Positions 48,719 to 59,946 of a stretch of DNA of 64,000 nt are shown one piece after another. Each line of letters starts with the position of its first letter. The first letter of the stretch is position 1. Origin of the DNA: Phyto melanocephala (lineage: Eukaryota; Arthropoda; Insecta; Diptera; Rhinophoridae); the NCBI GenBank assembly GCA_941918925.1, contig OW799233.1, positions 169,798,235-169,862,234 of the forward strand, in the 5' to 3' direction. The position numbers and the translations under genes are program-made. The notes below the pieces were generated by a model. That model was not told the DNA's origin, did no database searches, and saw only the letters and a program-made list of their open reading frames with translations.

Positions 48719-49254
48719 AAGGCCTATTAGACACGCATACTTGTCTTAAGACATGTACGATAGCATACCAAGTCTCACTGTGTAATAGCATGTATGTCGA
48801 GTATGTTAGACATGTATGTTGGTTTTCAAAAATTTTTGAAAACCTGAGTCTGTCGCATACCAACATACTCGTCTAATAGCGTGTCTGTCATACTTCATAC
48901 AAAAATTCATTAAAATTTTTGCCGCTGCTGTGTGCATATCGGAAATTTAAAAAAAATGTCTTTTTCTAATATTATTTTCTGGGAAGAGTTTATTGAGAAA
49001 TATTTCCCACAATTGTCGCAAATAAAATCAGATCTGTACCACAATAAACAATTGATAATTAATGCATTAAAAGAAAAATTAAGTGAAATAGAAAAAAATG
49101 CAACTATTGACAACTTTCCGCTTCATTGCCATGTTTTCGCTTCAAAAATTTCTGTGTAATGAAGTATGCCGTCAAAGTTCGACACTGTAATAGCTAAACC
49201 CAAAGTATGCCATCACACATGTCTTAAGGCATGTATGCGTGTCTAATAGGCCTT
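48719..49254 (+). mobile_element. PIF/Harbinger-like MITE with a small frame
   Basis: Ends of about 41 bp begin AAGGCCTATTAGACACGC on both sides with only about four differences. TAA flanks each end (48716-48718 and 49255-49257). A 3-bp TWA-type duplication and GGCC-type ends fit PIF/Harbinger. A second internal palindrome surrounds GGTTTTCAAAAATTTTTG near 48815. It begins only 22 bp after the MITE at 48046. Confidence 0.75.
48956..49159 (+). CDS. Unrecognised 67-residue frame inside the MITE
   Basis: The frame starts MSFSNIIFWEEFIEKYFPQL and continues with HNKQLIINALKEKLSEIEKN before its end at HVFASKISV. An ATG after an A-rich leader opens it. The spacing of aromatic and Leu/Ile residues loosely recalls the MADF/Myb-like helper proteins that PIF/Harbinger elements encode, but the match is weak and the frame may be a decayed exon. 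No catalytic motif is visible. It lies wholly inside the element, so it is not a host gene. Confidence 0.3.
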   Translation: MSFSNIIFWEEFIEKYFPQLSQIKSDLYHNKQLIINALKEKLSEIEKNATIDNFPLHCHVFASKISV

Positions 49255-49257
49255 TAA

Positions 49258-49989
49258 TCGTGGCCACAAAATTTTTATTACTTGTAAAATATTTACTGTA
49301 TTCACAAGGTGTACTGAATTTAAATGTTCTAAAATCATAACATACAATAATATGATGGTTGTAAACGTCCCTTCATAACTAAGTGAGATATTTTAAAATT
49401 AAATTTAAATTGCCGATTTTGCTAAATTTTGATATTAAATCTTTTCAACGGATATCGGAGAGACGGCTTACAAATATTACAGACGGTTCGTTCGGCTTAG
49501 TAGATTCTTAGCCGATCGCCGCAGGCACCTGAATAGTTATGAAAGCACATTAAACATATTATTTGCAGTAGCACTATTTTAGAAAATTTTTTACTTGAGA
49601 AGCAACAACAATATTTGTGTAATTCTAGAAGATTATGACAATATAATATGTTAGGACTCCTAGTGAATACAGTAATTGTTTAATAAGCCTTTTCCAATAT
49701 GAACACAGAAGCAACAGATATTAACAAAGTTATTTCAGCATTTGTTTTAAGAAAATTTTATTTTGTGTTTAACCTTTAATATTTATTACCTCGTTAATTC
49801 ATGTACATACATACTTGCATCTACAATTGTATTTATTTATATATTGATTTAAGTATGTACATATGTACATAAGTACATATACAAATATTCACCGTTTTAA
49901 TACGTTCCTACAAGTGCGTTTAAAACATACATAAATACTTATTTGCATAATAAAATTTATATACTTGCATACATACATATCGATGGTTA
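49258..49989. other. AT-rich DNA with a GC-richer patch
   Basis: Mostly featureless. At about 49445-49535 a GC-richer patch includes TCGGAGAGACGGCTTAC and a TCGGCT...AGCCGA stem near 49493-49517. No RNA family could be assigned. Confidence 0.4.
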
Positions 49990-50205
49990 CAAGTAGAAAG
50001 GTCCTAACTTGAATTTTTTACGTAATTGAGTTTTTCAGTGATTCAAATACATCCCACACAAATACAAAAATTTAATGCAATAGTATCAAAAATAACAGTT
50101 TTACAAGTCATTTTATAAGAGAAGTTACACTATGACAATACGTTTTTATTACGTTTTTACCTTCCCCTGCAAAGTTAAAATTTTTCGAGTTAGTGCTTTT
50201 CTATT
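49990..50205. repeat. Diverged relative of the MITE at 20707
   Basis: Shared phrases occur in the same order: TTTTTCAGTGATT, CACACAAAT, AATTTAAT..CAATA, AATAA.A.TTTTACAA, TATGACAATAC versus CATGACGATAATAC, and AC.TTTTACCTTC. The termini are not preserved here. Confidence 0.6.
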
Positions 50206-50806
50206 TGTATAATATTTTTGTGTCAGGAGTGTTTTGGCAATTATTAATTCATATTGTTTAATATTACAAACATACATACAACTTTTATAACACTGGGCAA
50301 CACGAAAACAAAATATTAAATGAGACAAACGAGAAATGAAATTAGAGCATTAGTATATTAAAACCCCCAATAGTTCTTAACTCGAACATTTTCGGATACC
50401 AGATAAGAACGGTAGAAAACAATATGTTTCTCTGCTTATTTTGAAGCTTAATTTATGTACATATGTATATAATTACGAATGGAAAAGCAGATAATTTAAA
50501 CGACCAGCTCGGCTGTCCTGCCAGTTTTTTAATGCTTTTTAAGAACCAATTTGTAGTGGCTAGGTGCAAAATGTGTTGTATTTTCCGGCAGTTGTGTTTC
50601 AAATATTAGTCTTAAACTTGTCAAAGTCGATTGACTTGTTAGTGTGAACTAAGGACTTGAGGTAGTGTAACTGCAGAGAAAATAATAATTAACTAGGTTC
50701 AAGGCGAATATAATTACATTGCTTTGTCGCCAGCTCAGTTCGAACATCAGCAAATGGTCAAATTGACTTTAATTTTGCAGTCGTGTTTTTGAAGATGATT
50801 TGTTTC

Positions 50807-51330
50807 TTTTTATACCCTTCTCCTGTGGTGCACAAGGGTATATATAGCTTTGTCATTCCGTTTGTAATTTCTACAATTTTCATTTCCGACCCCATAAAGT
50901 ACATATTTTCTGAAAGCTTATGAATAGAGGAGTCGATTAAGCCCTGACCGTCTGTCCGTCTGCCCGTGTGTTGGTTGAAATCAACTTTTAGAAGCAATTA
51001 TATGTTCCTTAGATCCCTATATGGTATCAATCTCTTGGAAATATCCAGGAATGAATCGCTATTGAAATTCAGCACAATCGCCCCATAATATTGATTATAT
51101 TTTATTATTTTTTTTAAATTTTTTTTTTAATTTTTTTTTAAATTTTTTTTTCTAATTTTTTTTTATTATTTTTTAATATATTTTTTTGTAATTTTTTTTT
51201 TGTATGTTTTTTACAAGTATGTACGTATTTTATATGAGATGAATGGTGATACAAACAATTGTTATTGCATAACTACACGTTGTGAAGGGTATATAAGATT
51301 CGGCACGGCCGAATATAGCACTGTTACTTT
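50807..51330 (+). mobile_element. Family-A Helentron-like repeat, variant
   Basis: It starts TTATACCCTTCTCCTGTGG, a changed terminal hairpin pairing with CACAAGGGTATA. The core CCGTCTGTCCGTCTGCC follows. The tRNA-like segment is missing. It ends with TTGTGAAGGGTATATAAG, hairpin ATTCGGCACGGCCGAAT and CACTGTTACTTTG. Confidence 0.75.
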
Positions 51331-51387
51331 GTTTGTTTTAGTTTCTGTGGTATTCATTTAGTTTACGATATTTTTTAGTAAATCTGT

Positions 51388-52237
51388 TTTTTTATACCCT
51401 TCACACAGTGAAAAAGGGTATATATAGGTTTGTCATTCCGTGTGAAATTTCTACAATTTTGATTTCCGACCCCATAAAGTATATATTTTCTGAAAGCTTA
51501 TAAATAGGGGAGTCGATTAAGCCCTGTCAGTCTGTCCGTCTGACCGTCTGTCCGTGTGTATGTTGAAATCAACTTTTTGAAGCCCCCCGACATCGCTTGG
51601 ATTTGGGTGAGGTATTAAAATATCAGAAATATTCGGGAGTAGATCGGTATTGAAAATCAGAAACATCGGTACATAAACAACTGAGATATGAGCAAAAACC
51701 CACGACCACCTCGATTTTTTTTTCACAAAAACAACATTACAACAACAACATACATACAAACGTGTATACTGGTTAGAGAAAACGTGGCATTGAATCCCAG
51801 CTGAGCCAAAAAAAAATTTTTTTTATTTTTTTTTATTTTTTTTTTAATTTTTTTTTTTATTTTTTTTTATTTTTTATTTAATATATTATTTATATTTTTA
51901 TTATTATTATTTTTTTTTTTTTTTATATTTTTTTTTTATTTTTTTTGTTTTATATTTATTATATATATTTTAATTATTTTTTAAAATTTTTTTTTTTTAA
52001 TTTTTTTTTTAATATTTTTTATAATTTTTTTTTTAAATTTTTTTTTATTTTTTTTTTTTAACATACATACGTAAATTTATAATTTTACAATGGGATGTTT
52101 TTATATATGTATGGTTTTTATATGTATGTACGTATATCATATGGAATGGTGATACAAACTACTGTTATTGCATGACTACACGGTGTGAAGGGTATATAAG
52201 ATTCGGCACGGCCGAATATAGCGCTCTTACTTGTTTT
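51388..52237 (+). mobile_element. Family-A Helentron-like repeat
   Basis: Complete layout with start TTATACCCTTCACACAGTG, core near 51530-51555, tRNA-like segment 51765-51810, T-rich stretch, and end hairpin ATTCGGCACGGCCGAAT with GCTCTTACTTG. It begins 57 bp after the previous copy. Confidence 0.8.
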
Positions 52238-52271
52238 TTTTTGAATTTTTTACATTGAATTTTTTTTGAAT

Positions 52272-53034
52272 TTTTATACCCTTCACACAGTGAAAAAGGG
52301 TATATATAGGTTTGTCATTCCGTGTGAAATTTCTACAATTTTCATTTCCGACCCCATAAAGTATATATTTTCTGAAAGCTTATGAATAGAGGAGTCGATT
52401 AAGCCCTGACCGTCTGTCCGTCTGTCCGTCTGACCGTCTGTCCGTGTGTATGTTGAAATCAACTTTTTGAAGCCCCCCGACATAGGTTGGACCCGGGTAA
52501 GGTATTAAAATATCAGAAATATTCGGGAGTAGATCGGTATTGAAAATCAGAAACATCGGTACATAAACAACTGAGATATGAGCAAAAACCCACGACCACC
52601 TCGATTTTCTTTTCATAAAAACAACATTACAACAACAACATACATACATACAAACGTGTATACTGGTTAGAGAAAACGTGGCATCGAATCCCAGCTGAGG
52701 CAAAAAAATTTTTTTTTAAATTTTTTAAAAATTTTTTTTTTTAATTTTTTTTTTATTTTTTATTTAATATATTATATATATTTTTATTATTTTTTTTTTT
52801 TTTAATTTTTTTTTTATTTTTTTTTTGTTTTATATATATTATATATGTATATAATAATTTTTTTTTTTTAATTTTTTTTTAAATTTTTTTTTTTAAAATT
52901 TTTTTTTTATTTTTTATTTTTTTTTTGTTTTTTTTAACATACATACGTGAATTTACTGTTATTGCATGACTACACGTTGTGAAGGGTATATAAGATTCGG
53001 CACGGCCGAATATAGCGCTTTTACTTGTTTTTTT
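52272..53034 (+). mobile_element. Family-A Helentron-like repeat
   Basis: Same layout as the copy before it, with a slightly longer GTCY tract (CCGTCTGTCCGTCTGTCCG near 52410) and a tRNA-like segment at 52663-52700. It begins 34 bp after the previous copy. The usual conserved block upstream of the subterminal repeat is shortened. Confidence 0.8.
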
Positions 53035-53388
53035 ATTACATATATTTTTATTTTATATTTATATTTTTATTATTTGTTTTTAATTTTTTTTATTTATTTT
53101 TATTGTTTTTTTTTTTTGTTTATTTTAATTTTTTTTTTAATTTTTTTTATATATTTTTATTGTTTTTTTTTTGTTTATTTTATTTTTTTTTTTAAATTTT
53201 TTTTGTAACATAAATACGTAAATTTTGTAATTTTATAATGGGATGTTTTTATATATGTATGTTTTTTTATATGTATGTACGTATTTCATATGAGATGAAT
53301 GGTGATACAAACTATTGTTATTGCATGACTACACGTTGTGAAGGGTATATAAGATTCGGCACGGCCGAAAAAAGCACTCTTACTTGTT
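53035..53388 (+). mobile_element. 5'-truncated family-A repeat
   Basis: Only the T-rich stretch and the 3' end are present (TTGTGAAGGGTATATAAG, then ATTCGGCACGGCCGAA, CACTCTTACTTG). It abuts the end of the previous copy without a gap. Confidence 0.75.
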
Positions 53389-53589
53389 AGAACTTTAATT
53401 GGCAGCAGCTAATTTAACACTTTTCGCTTGCTTTTAGGTTATTTTGGTTTGGTAATTTATTATAAAAAAACTCAAGCAAGGTCAACTTTTGCAAATAGTT
53501 CAAACCTTTGAAAACGGCCGTTCATTATGATAAACTCCATTCATTATGATAAACTTAAGCCATTCTCCAAACACCATTATGTCCGGAAA

Positions 53590-53700
53590 ACTTCACTGTT
53601 TGGTATGCTTTAAGGGCCGGTGGAATCATTAGTCTATTTCTTCACAAATACGGCTAGCGGTATGTAATGTTCAATCAATCTAAAATTGTAAAACTTTTAC
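53590..53700 (+). pseudogene. Short mariner transposase fragment
   Basis: The frame PENFTVWYALRAGGIISLFLH matches the mariner block RVTVWCALWAGGIIGPYFF that lies between the first and second catalytic aspartates. The flanking code is lost. Likely a small relic. Confidence 0.5.
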
Positions 53701-53996
53701 CTAACACCATGCAAAAGCTGGCCGCATAGGCTACATACCTGATATCATATTTAAACATTATAGCCATAAAATTATTTAATAAATAAAATAAATTGAATAA
53801 ATATTATTTGGAAAATATTATAGAAAAATTATTAATATATGTATTAATGATCGTTATAATTATATTTGGTTTGACTCGGGAAAGATTCGATCAACTAACT
53901 TTTGTTTCACAGCGTAAAAAACCTGGTAAACATCAAATTATTTATGTATGTATATTTACACTCATAAACTTATAAATAAATATTTTTACAGGTTCA

Positions 53997-54499
53997 TCTA
54001 TATATATAGAAGTGAAACTCTGTGTGTGTGTGTGTGTGTTAGCTATAGACTCTGAAACTGTAAAACCGATCGGGCTCAAACTTTGGTAAGTTGTTGTACA
54101 CATACCAGGGAGTGTTTATGGGTGAAAAAAGTGGGCGGGGCCACGCCCATAAAAAATTAGTTATCAGTTTTAGCTACTTGCACTGGACCGATTTTTCTGA
54201 AACTTTGCACACATATCGAGCTGTCATGACTAAATAATTTCGTGATAAGAAAAGTGGGCGGGGCCACGCACCTAAAAAAGTTTTAATTTTGAGGTACTTG
54301 CACTGGACCGATTTTTCTGAAACTTTGCACACATATTGAGTTGTCATGACTATACAGTTTCGTAATTAGAAAAGTGGGCAGTACCACGCTCATAAAGAAA
54401 AAGTTATAGTTTTTAGCCTTGCACTTGATATTCAATTAAAATTTAGAATGCGATTAAAATTCATGAAGGGGCGTAGCAACGCGCGCCGGGCTTTTCTAG
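53997..54499 (+). mobile_element. Nonautonomous Helitron, copy 3
   Basis: It starts TCTATATATATAGAAGTG after an A and ends GCGCGCCGGGCTTTTCTAG before a T. A (TG)9 tract sits at 54021-54038, followed by three of the 121-bp units. Same family as 5075-5846 with fewer units. Confidence 0.85.
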
Positions 54500-55119
54500 T
54501 AATAATATAAAACAAGTAACCCTACGTTGCCACAAGCAAGTATTTACTTACAAGTAGTGTATACGTATTACTAACGAAAATCAGGAGAAATTCCAAAAAA
54601 AAACACAAACATTTTTTGAGTGGCTACACAGCACAGTGCAAGTTCATTTTTAAAATGTCGTCAGCAAATAAACTTCAAACAAATTTAAAACAAATGGCGC
54701 TGCTTCAATTGGTAATTAAGTGTTGTCAATAGCCACTATTGAACGTTACCTTTAGACATGTAACTTTTTAATATAATTGTTTTTTATTAAATATTGATAT
54801 TTATATTAAAACTTACATTTTAAATGAATATTTATATTTTTTCTTAATATTCTTCATATACATATATACATATTTATTAAAAAAATTAGCTGAATTATTT
54901 ACCACAATTGTATGATACATTGTTGAGTTAACAAAAAACTCAGTATTAGACAACACTGTTTTTCGGCCTGTCACTTTACTTGCCGTAACTGTAAAAATTT
55001 TACTTGCTTAAAAATTTCTTCGCAAGCTGAGTCGCAGGTTGTCAAAGTGTAGTTGTGTTAGTAAAAAAGTGTTAGTGTATTGGTTTTTTTCACTTGCACT
55101 TGCATGTGGCAACGGTAGG
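54500..55119. other. AT-rich DNA, no feature seen
   Basis: Nothing recognisable between the Helitron and the next repeat. Confidence 0.4.
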
Positions 55120-55840
55120 TTAAAGTGCTATATTCGGCCGTGCCGAATCTGATAATACCCTTCACCATCATGTAGATAGGTATAATCCCACATTGTAGCT
55201 TAACGTATATTTCATGTTATACGCCATTTTTCTTTATTGTTTCCGATGCCATTCTCTATTTTGAATTTTTACGTAGTTATCTGTATTCTACTAGTCAAGT
55301 CCTTTCCTTTTATACCCATATTGATGGGGTGAAAAAATGTTTCCGTCATTTTGTTTAAGACGACATCTTAGATTTTACATTTAGAAATCATTTATTGTAT
55401 TCTACTGGCAAAGCCCTTTCATTTGATACCAATATTGTGAGGGTTAAAGGAGTTACATTTAAAAAAACCCGATTTGGCTCATATATAAATTTAATGTCCG
55501 CTATTTTGAAGTGGCAGCCATCATGAATTTTAATTTTGTTATAGTGCCGTATATTGCGCTAGTCAAGTCATTTTAGATGATACCAATATTGACTCTCTCC
55601 GTTATCCAAAAGCTAAAAAAATTGGTTTTCGTTTGAAAATTTTTGGAATATATGTATACCTATATTTAAAAAATTCTTTTTTGCCTATAACTTTACCGGT
55701 TAGAGCCTCATTAATCCAAAATTTTTTACAAATATCTCTAGAGGCATATTATATCTACAAATAGTAGCAAATGTACCTAAAAATTATTATATGGCTGAAA
55801 AATTTTAATTTTGGTGGTAAAAATATGGGAAAAAACAGAG
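55120..55840 (-). repeat. Helentron-like repeat of a third type, decayed
   Basis: It begins with the reversed end AAAGTGCTATATTCGG and the hairpin ATTCGGCCGTGCCGAAT, then TAATACCCTTCACCATC. The following sequence differs from families A and B. The far end was not found, so the right limit is a guess. Confidence 0.45.
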
Positions 55841-55841
55841 G

Positions 55842-56496
55842 CAAGTTGCTGTAAACATTTCAGAGAGTGTTTATGGGTGGCAAAAAGTGGGCGGGGCCAC
55901 GCCCATAAAAAGTTATAATTTTGAGGTACTTGCACTGGACCGGTTTTTCTGAAACTTTGCACACACATATTGAGCTGTCATAACTATATTATTTTGTGAT
56001 TAGAAAAGTGGGCAGGGCCACGCCCATAAAAAAGTTATAATTTTGAGGTACTTGCACTGGACCGATTTTTCTGAAACTTTGCACACACATATTGAGCTGT
56101 CATAACTATATTATTTTGTGATTAGAAAAGTGGGCAGGGCCACGCCCATAAAAAAGTTATAATTTTGTGATACTTGCTCTGGACCGATTTTTGTGAAACT
56201 TTGCACACATATTGAGCTGTCATGACTGTATACTGTCGTGATTAGAAAAGTGGGCACGGCTACGCCCATAAAAAAAGTTAAAATTTTGAGGTACTTGCAC
56301 TGGACCGATTTTTCTGAAACTTTGCACACATATGGAGCTGCCATAACTATACAGTTTAGTGATTAGAAAAGTGGGAAGTGCCACGCCCATTAAAAAAAGT
56401 TTTAATTTTTAGCTTTTTGCACTTGATATTCAATTTAAGATCAGAATACATTTTTAATTATTAGGGGTCGTAGCAACGCGCGCCGGGCTTTTCTAG
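55842..56496 (+). mobile_element. Nonautonomous Helitron, copy 4, 5'-truncated
   Basis: The 3' end GCGCGCCGGGCTTTTCTAG with a following T is intact. The 5' TC end and TG tract are missing. Five 121-bp units start near 55887, 56008, 56130, 56250 and 56371. The units joined at 56008 and 56130 are almost identical. Confidence 0.8.
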
Positions 56497-57898
56497 TACT
56501 AAATATTTGTGAATCGATTTTGCCAATATTTCATACAAAATTTTCGAAACTAAAACTGACAAGGGGGATTAGAAAATTTCAAGTTTTTTAATATTTTTTC
56601 CCATATTCTTTATGGGCTGATTGGATCAATAATTTAAATTTTTTTTTTATTATACATATTCATATTTATGTGTACATACTTTGCCACATACAAAACAAAT
56701 ACATACACATACATATTTATATAAAGGCTATTTGGGAACTGAAAAAAAACTAAATTAAATTTTGTATAGAAAATTTGGGTTAAACTGATACCTCATGCAT
56801 ATACGGTAAATTTATTTAATTTTTTATAAAATCTAGAATATCGCATATAAATATTATACAAATTATCACCCATGCTGAAGGGTATACAAAGACGTGTATG
56901 AATCACAAATATTTTTTTATTCATATTTCTCCTACTTATTCTTGTATTACATACTTACCTCTTTGCCAATTGAATTTTGTTGTATGTATGTTGTTGTATG
57001 GTGAATCACGTTTATTTTGCCGGTTCGCTTGTTAGTCACAGTCAGATTTGCAGCCACTTACCGTCACAGACAACCATCATCTTTACCATTGACGATGATG
57101 ATGATATCTTGCCTTCAACTTATGACTTAAGTTGTTTGACTGGTATTTGTGGTGGTGGGCTAGTAAGTTGTATGGCAGTGAATTGTTTTTCTTGGATTGC
57201 ATTGAAGGCGAGGGTGTGGTATTAAGTATTTACCGTTTTAACTAGCAATTATTAAATACAAATACATAAGTATGTATGTATGTAGGCATGTACATATATA
57301 TAAAAAGTAAGGTCGATATAAAATCATTAGTAAATTTGTGTTACTCGAATGTCTTTTTTCATCATGAATATAAAGTTATACACAATATGGACGAGCAAAT
57401 GAAAAATTAATTAATTAATTTTTTATATGTATGTACATATGTATATCGTACCTATCAGAATATTTAAACCGTATCGAAATACTTATGTACGTTTGTACCT
57501 ACATATATGATTTGTTATTTTGAAAGGATATCCACATGTAATCCAAAAAAAATCTTTAAAATAAAATACCTAAAAAAAACAAGAAATATTTTTTGCGCAA
57601 AGGGTACTAATTTAGGATGTCTTTAGTTATATAGTAATTTAATTATAGGTACTAATACTTATCAAATATTGACAATAGCAGTAAAACAAATAAAGATTGG
57701 CTGAATGGATTGTTTAATGCGACGACGCAATTATTCGACCGATAAAATGCTGCCTTTATATAATGTCAAGTTATAATAATGACCTTTAATTTTTTTTGAC
57801 ATACCTAAACTTTCTTCAACAAAGCTGCAAAATTTAAAATAATTTTTGCTGTGTTTCATATATCTGGAACTTCCTTTTAAGGCATGTTGTTCTTACAA
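56497..57898. other. AT-rich DNA, no gene seen
   Basis: An 82-codon frame at 56977-57225 is Cys/Ser-rich with a run of Asp and has no recognised domain. Nothing else is supported. Confidence 0.45.
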
Positions 57899-57906
57899 GC
57901 TGGTAC

Positions 57907-58324
57907 CATGGTAAAATCACCTAGTAGCCTCACTAAAACAGCTATTTTTTTTTTCTCTACCTTAAGGTTTAAATAAAATGTCAAATTTTGTTTTTACATG
58001 TGTATATCATGGTACAATTATAGCCAAATATTGAATACTTTTACTCTCACTTCATAATTTTCGATATATGATATTTTATATTTAATTTTAGTAAATATAT
58101 GAAAAACAATATACAAAATCAAATACTGAAACACTTGTTAGTTTTTTTTTCAAGAAATAATTTAGATTTGAGACCCCTAACAGTAAAGAAGTAAATTTTA
58201 AGAAAAGTTTCCATTGTTTTGTCAAGCACTGTATATTCTACTGCCGAAAAACACACTCACATTTTATTTTTGACATTTCAGTCGTTTTCCAGCAGAACTG
58301 AGGCTCCCTGATGATTGTACCATG
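57907..58324. mobile_element. 418-bp MITE with 8-bp target duplication
   Basis: The ends are CATGGTAAAATCACC and inverted CATGGTACAATCATC; similarity continues to AGCCTCA about 26 bp in. The exact duplication GCTGGTAC flanks it (57899-57906 and 58325-58332). CATG-initial ends with 8-bp duplications recall P-type elements, though hAT cannot be excluded. No transposase is encoded. Confidence 0.75.
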
Positions 58325-58332
58325 GCTGGTAC

Positions 58333-59037
58333 CAATCATGGAAAAGTTTTTTTTTATTTATATTATTAAAAATATCGACGTTGTATTATATGTGTGTATG
58401 ACCCCGAACAAGGAATTTGTAGTTTATAGTTAAAATATTAACATAATTTGAGTTATTAACAGATTGTATAGGTATACATGACTGTTTTTGTTTTGTTCCC
58501 CACAAGCAACTAAGTAAAATGTAACCTCAGGTATTACTTAACATATTACATCTTATGATTATTTACCGTTTTCAGTTAATTTTACGAACATTAATTTAAT
58601 TACGTAATCTTGTTTTTTATTAATCATTCTTGGCCATCATTGGACCGTACTTCAATAAGAGTGATGAAAATTGCAATTTTACAAGAAGCAAGGTACCGTG
58701 TTACGATTACAGATTGCCCAAAATGGAAGAATTTGACTTGGTTGATATGAGGTTCGATTAAGACGGTACCATAAAGCTATTAATGAAAACATTTTTGGAG
58801 TGCACTTTCTTAAACAAAATTTTAATGTTCTTATACAATCGTATGTACTAATAATAAAAATGTCTAAGATACCTTTATAAACTTAAAAAGCATAAGGCAC
58901 TATAAGTTATTTATTGCATTTCCAAAAAAATTTATCCTTTTATACGTACATACATATATTTATAAATTTAAGCAATTTAAGTATAGTTTATTTATAAATT
59001 TAAGAAATGAGGAGCAAATTAAAAGAAATTATTATTA
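58333..59037. other. AT-rich DNA, no feature seen
   Basis: Nothing recognisable. Confidence 0.4.
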
Positions 59038-59770
59038 AAAACAAGTATGTAAGTGCTATATGTAATAACGTGTAGTCATGTAATAACAATTGCTTGTATC
59101 AGCATTCATCTCATATGAAATACGTACATACATATAAAAAAAAACATACATATGTATATAAAAACATCCCATTGTAAAATTATAAATTGAGTTTAAATGT
59201 TTAAAAAAAAATAATAAAAAAATAAATATAAAACAAAATTAAAAAAATTACAATAAAAATATATGTATGTATTATATTTGATTTTTATTTAAGCTTGAGA
59301 TCACTTTTTTGTTTTTTTTATAAAAAATTATTTATTAACCAATATTTCGCTACCAAACAATGGGTAGCTTCTTCATGGTAAATATGTATACAATTTGTAT
59401 GTAAATATGTATACAATTTGAAGAAGCTACCCATTATAGCGAAATATTGGTTAATAAATAATGTGACACAAACTACTGTTATTGCATGACTAAACGTTGT
59501 GAAGGGTATATAAGATTCGGCACGGCCGAATATAGCGCTCTTACTTGTTTATGTACAGATGTTTCTGATTTTGAATACCGATCTACTCGATTATTTCTGA
59601 TATTTTAATACCTCATCCGGGTCCAGGCGATGTCGGGGGATGATTTCAACATACACACGGACAGACGGTCAGATCTTAATCGACTCCCCTATTCATAAGT
59701 TTTCAGAAAATATACACTTTATGTAGGAAATGAAAATTGTAGAAATTTCACACAGAATGACAAAACTATG
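59038..59770 (-). mobile_element. Mosaic family-A Helentron-like repeat
   Basis: Plus-strand order: a reversed 3' end and A-rich body (59038-59290, its hairpin decayed), a foldback (59327-59462), a forward 3' end with intact hairpin ATTCGGCACGGCCGAAT (59463-59549), then a reversed 5' half (59550-59770) with GTCCGTCTG-type core. The simplest reading is one minus-strand copy interrupted by a second insertion. Confidence 0.6.
59327..59462. mobile_element. 136-bp foldback element
   Basis: The arms begin ATTATTTATTAACCAATA and end at the loop with GGGTAGCTTCTTCA. They are complementary except for a 5-bp deletion on the right. The loop holds two copies of AAATATGTATACAATTTG. Target duplications could not be fixed because the flanks are repeats. 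Confidence 0.75.
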
Positions 59771-59946
59771 TATAAAAATAAAACTTTTAATCATTATCAA
59801 ACTCAATTTTTTTTTGCAAAATAATTTTGTGGGCAACAAAAATTTTATAATTTTCAAAAGAAAGTATGGTTTGCTTATTTATTTAAATATTTTTGTATCA
59901 ATACAGCAAATTTATAATAAAAGAAATATAATAAAAAAATATTTTT

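Noticed and set aside
56977..57225. An 82-codon Cys/Ser-rich frame
   Set aside because: No domain, no splice context and no matching copy. Composition is not clearly different from chance.
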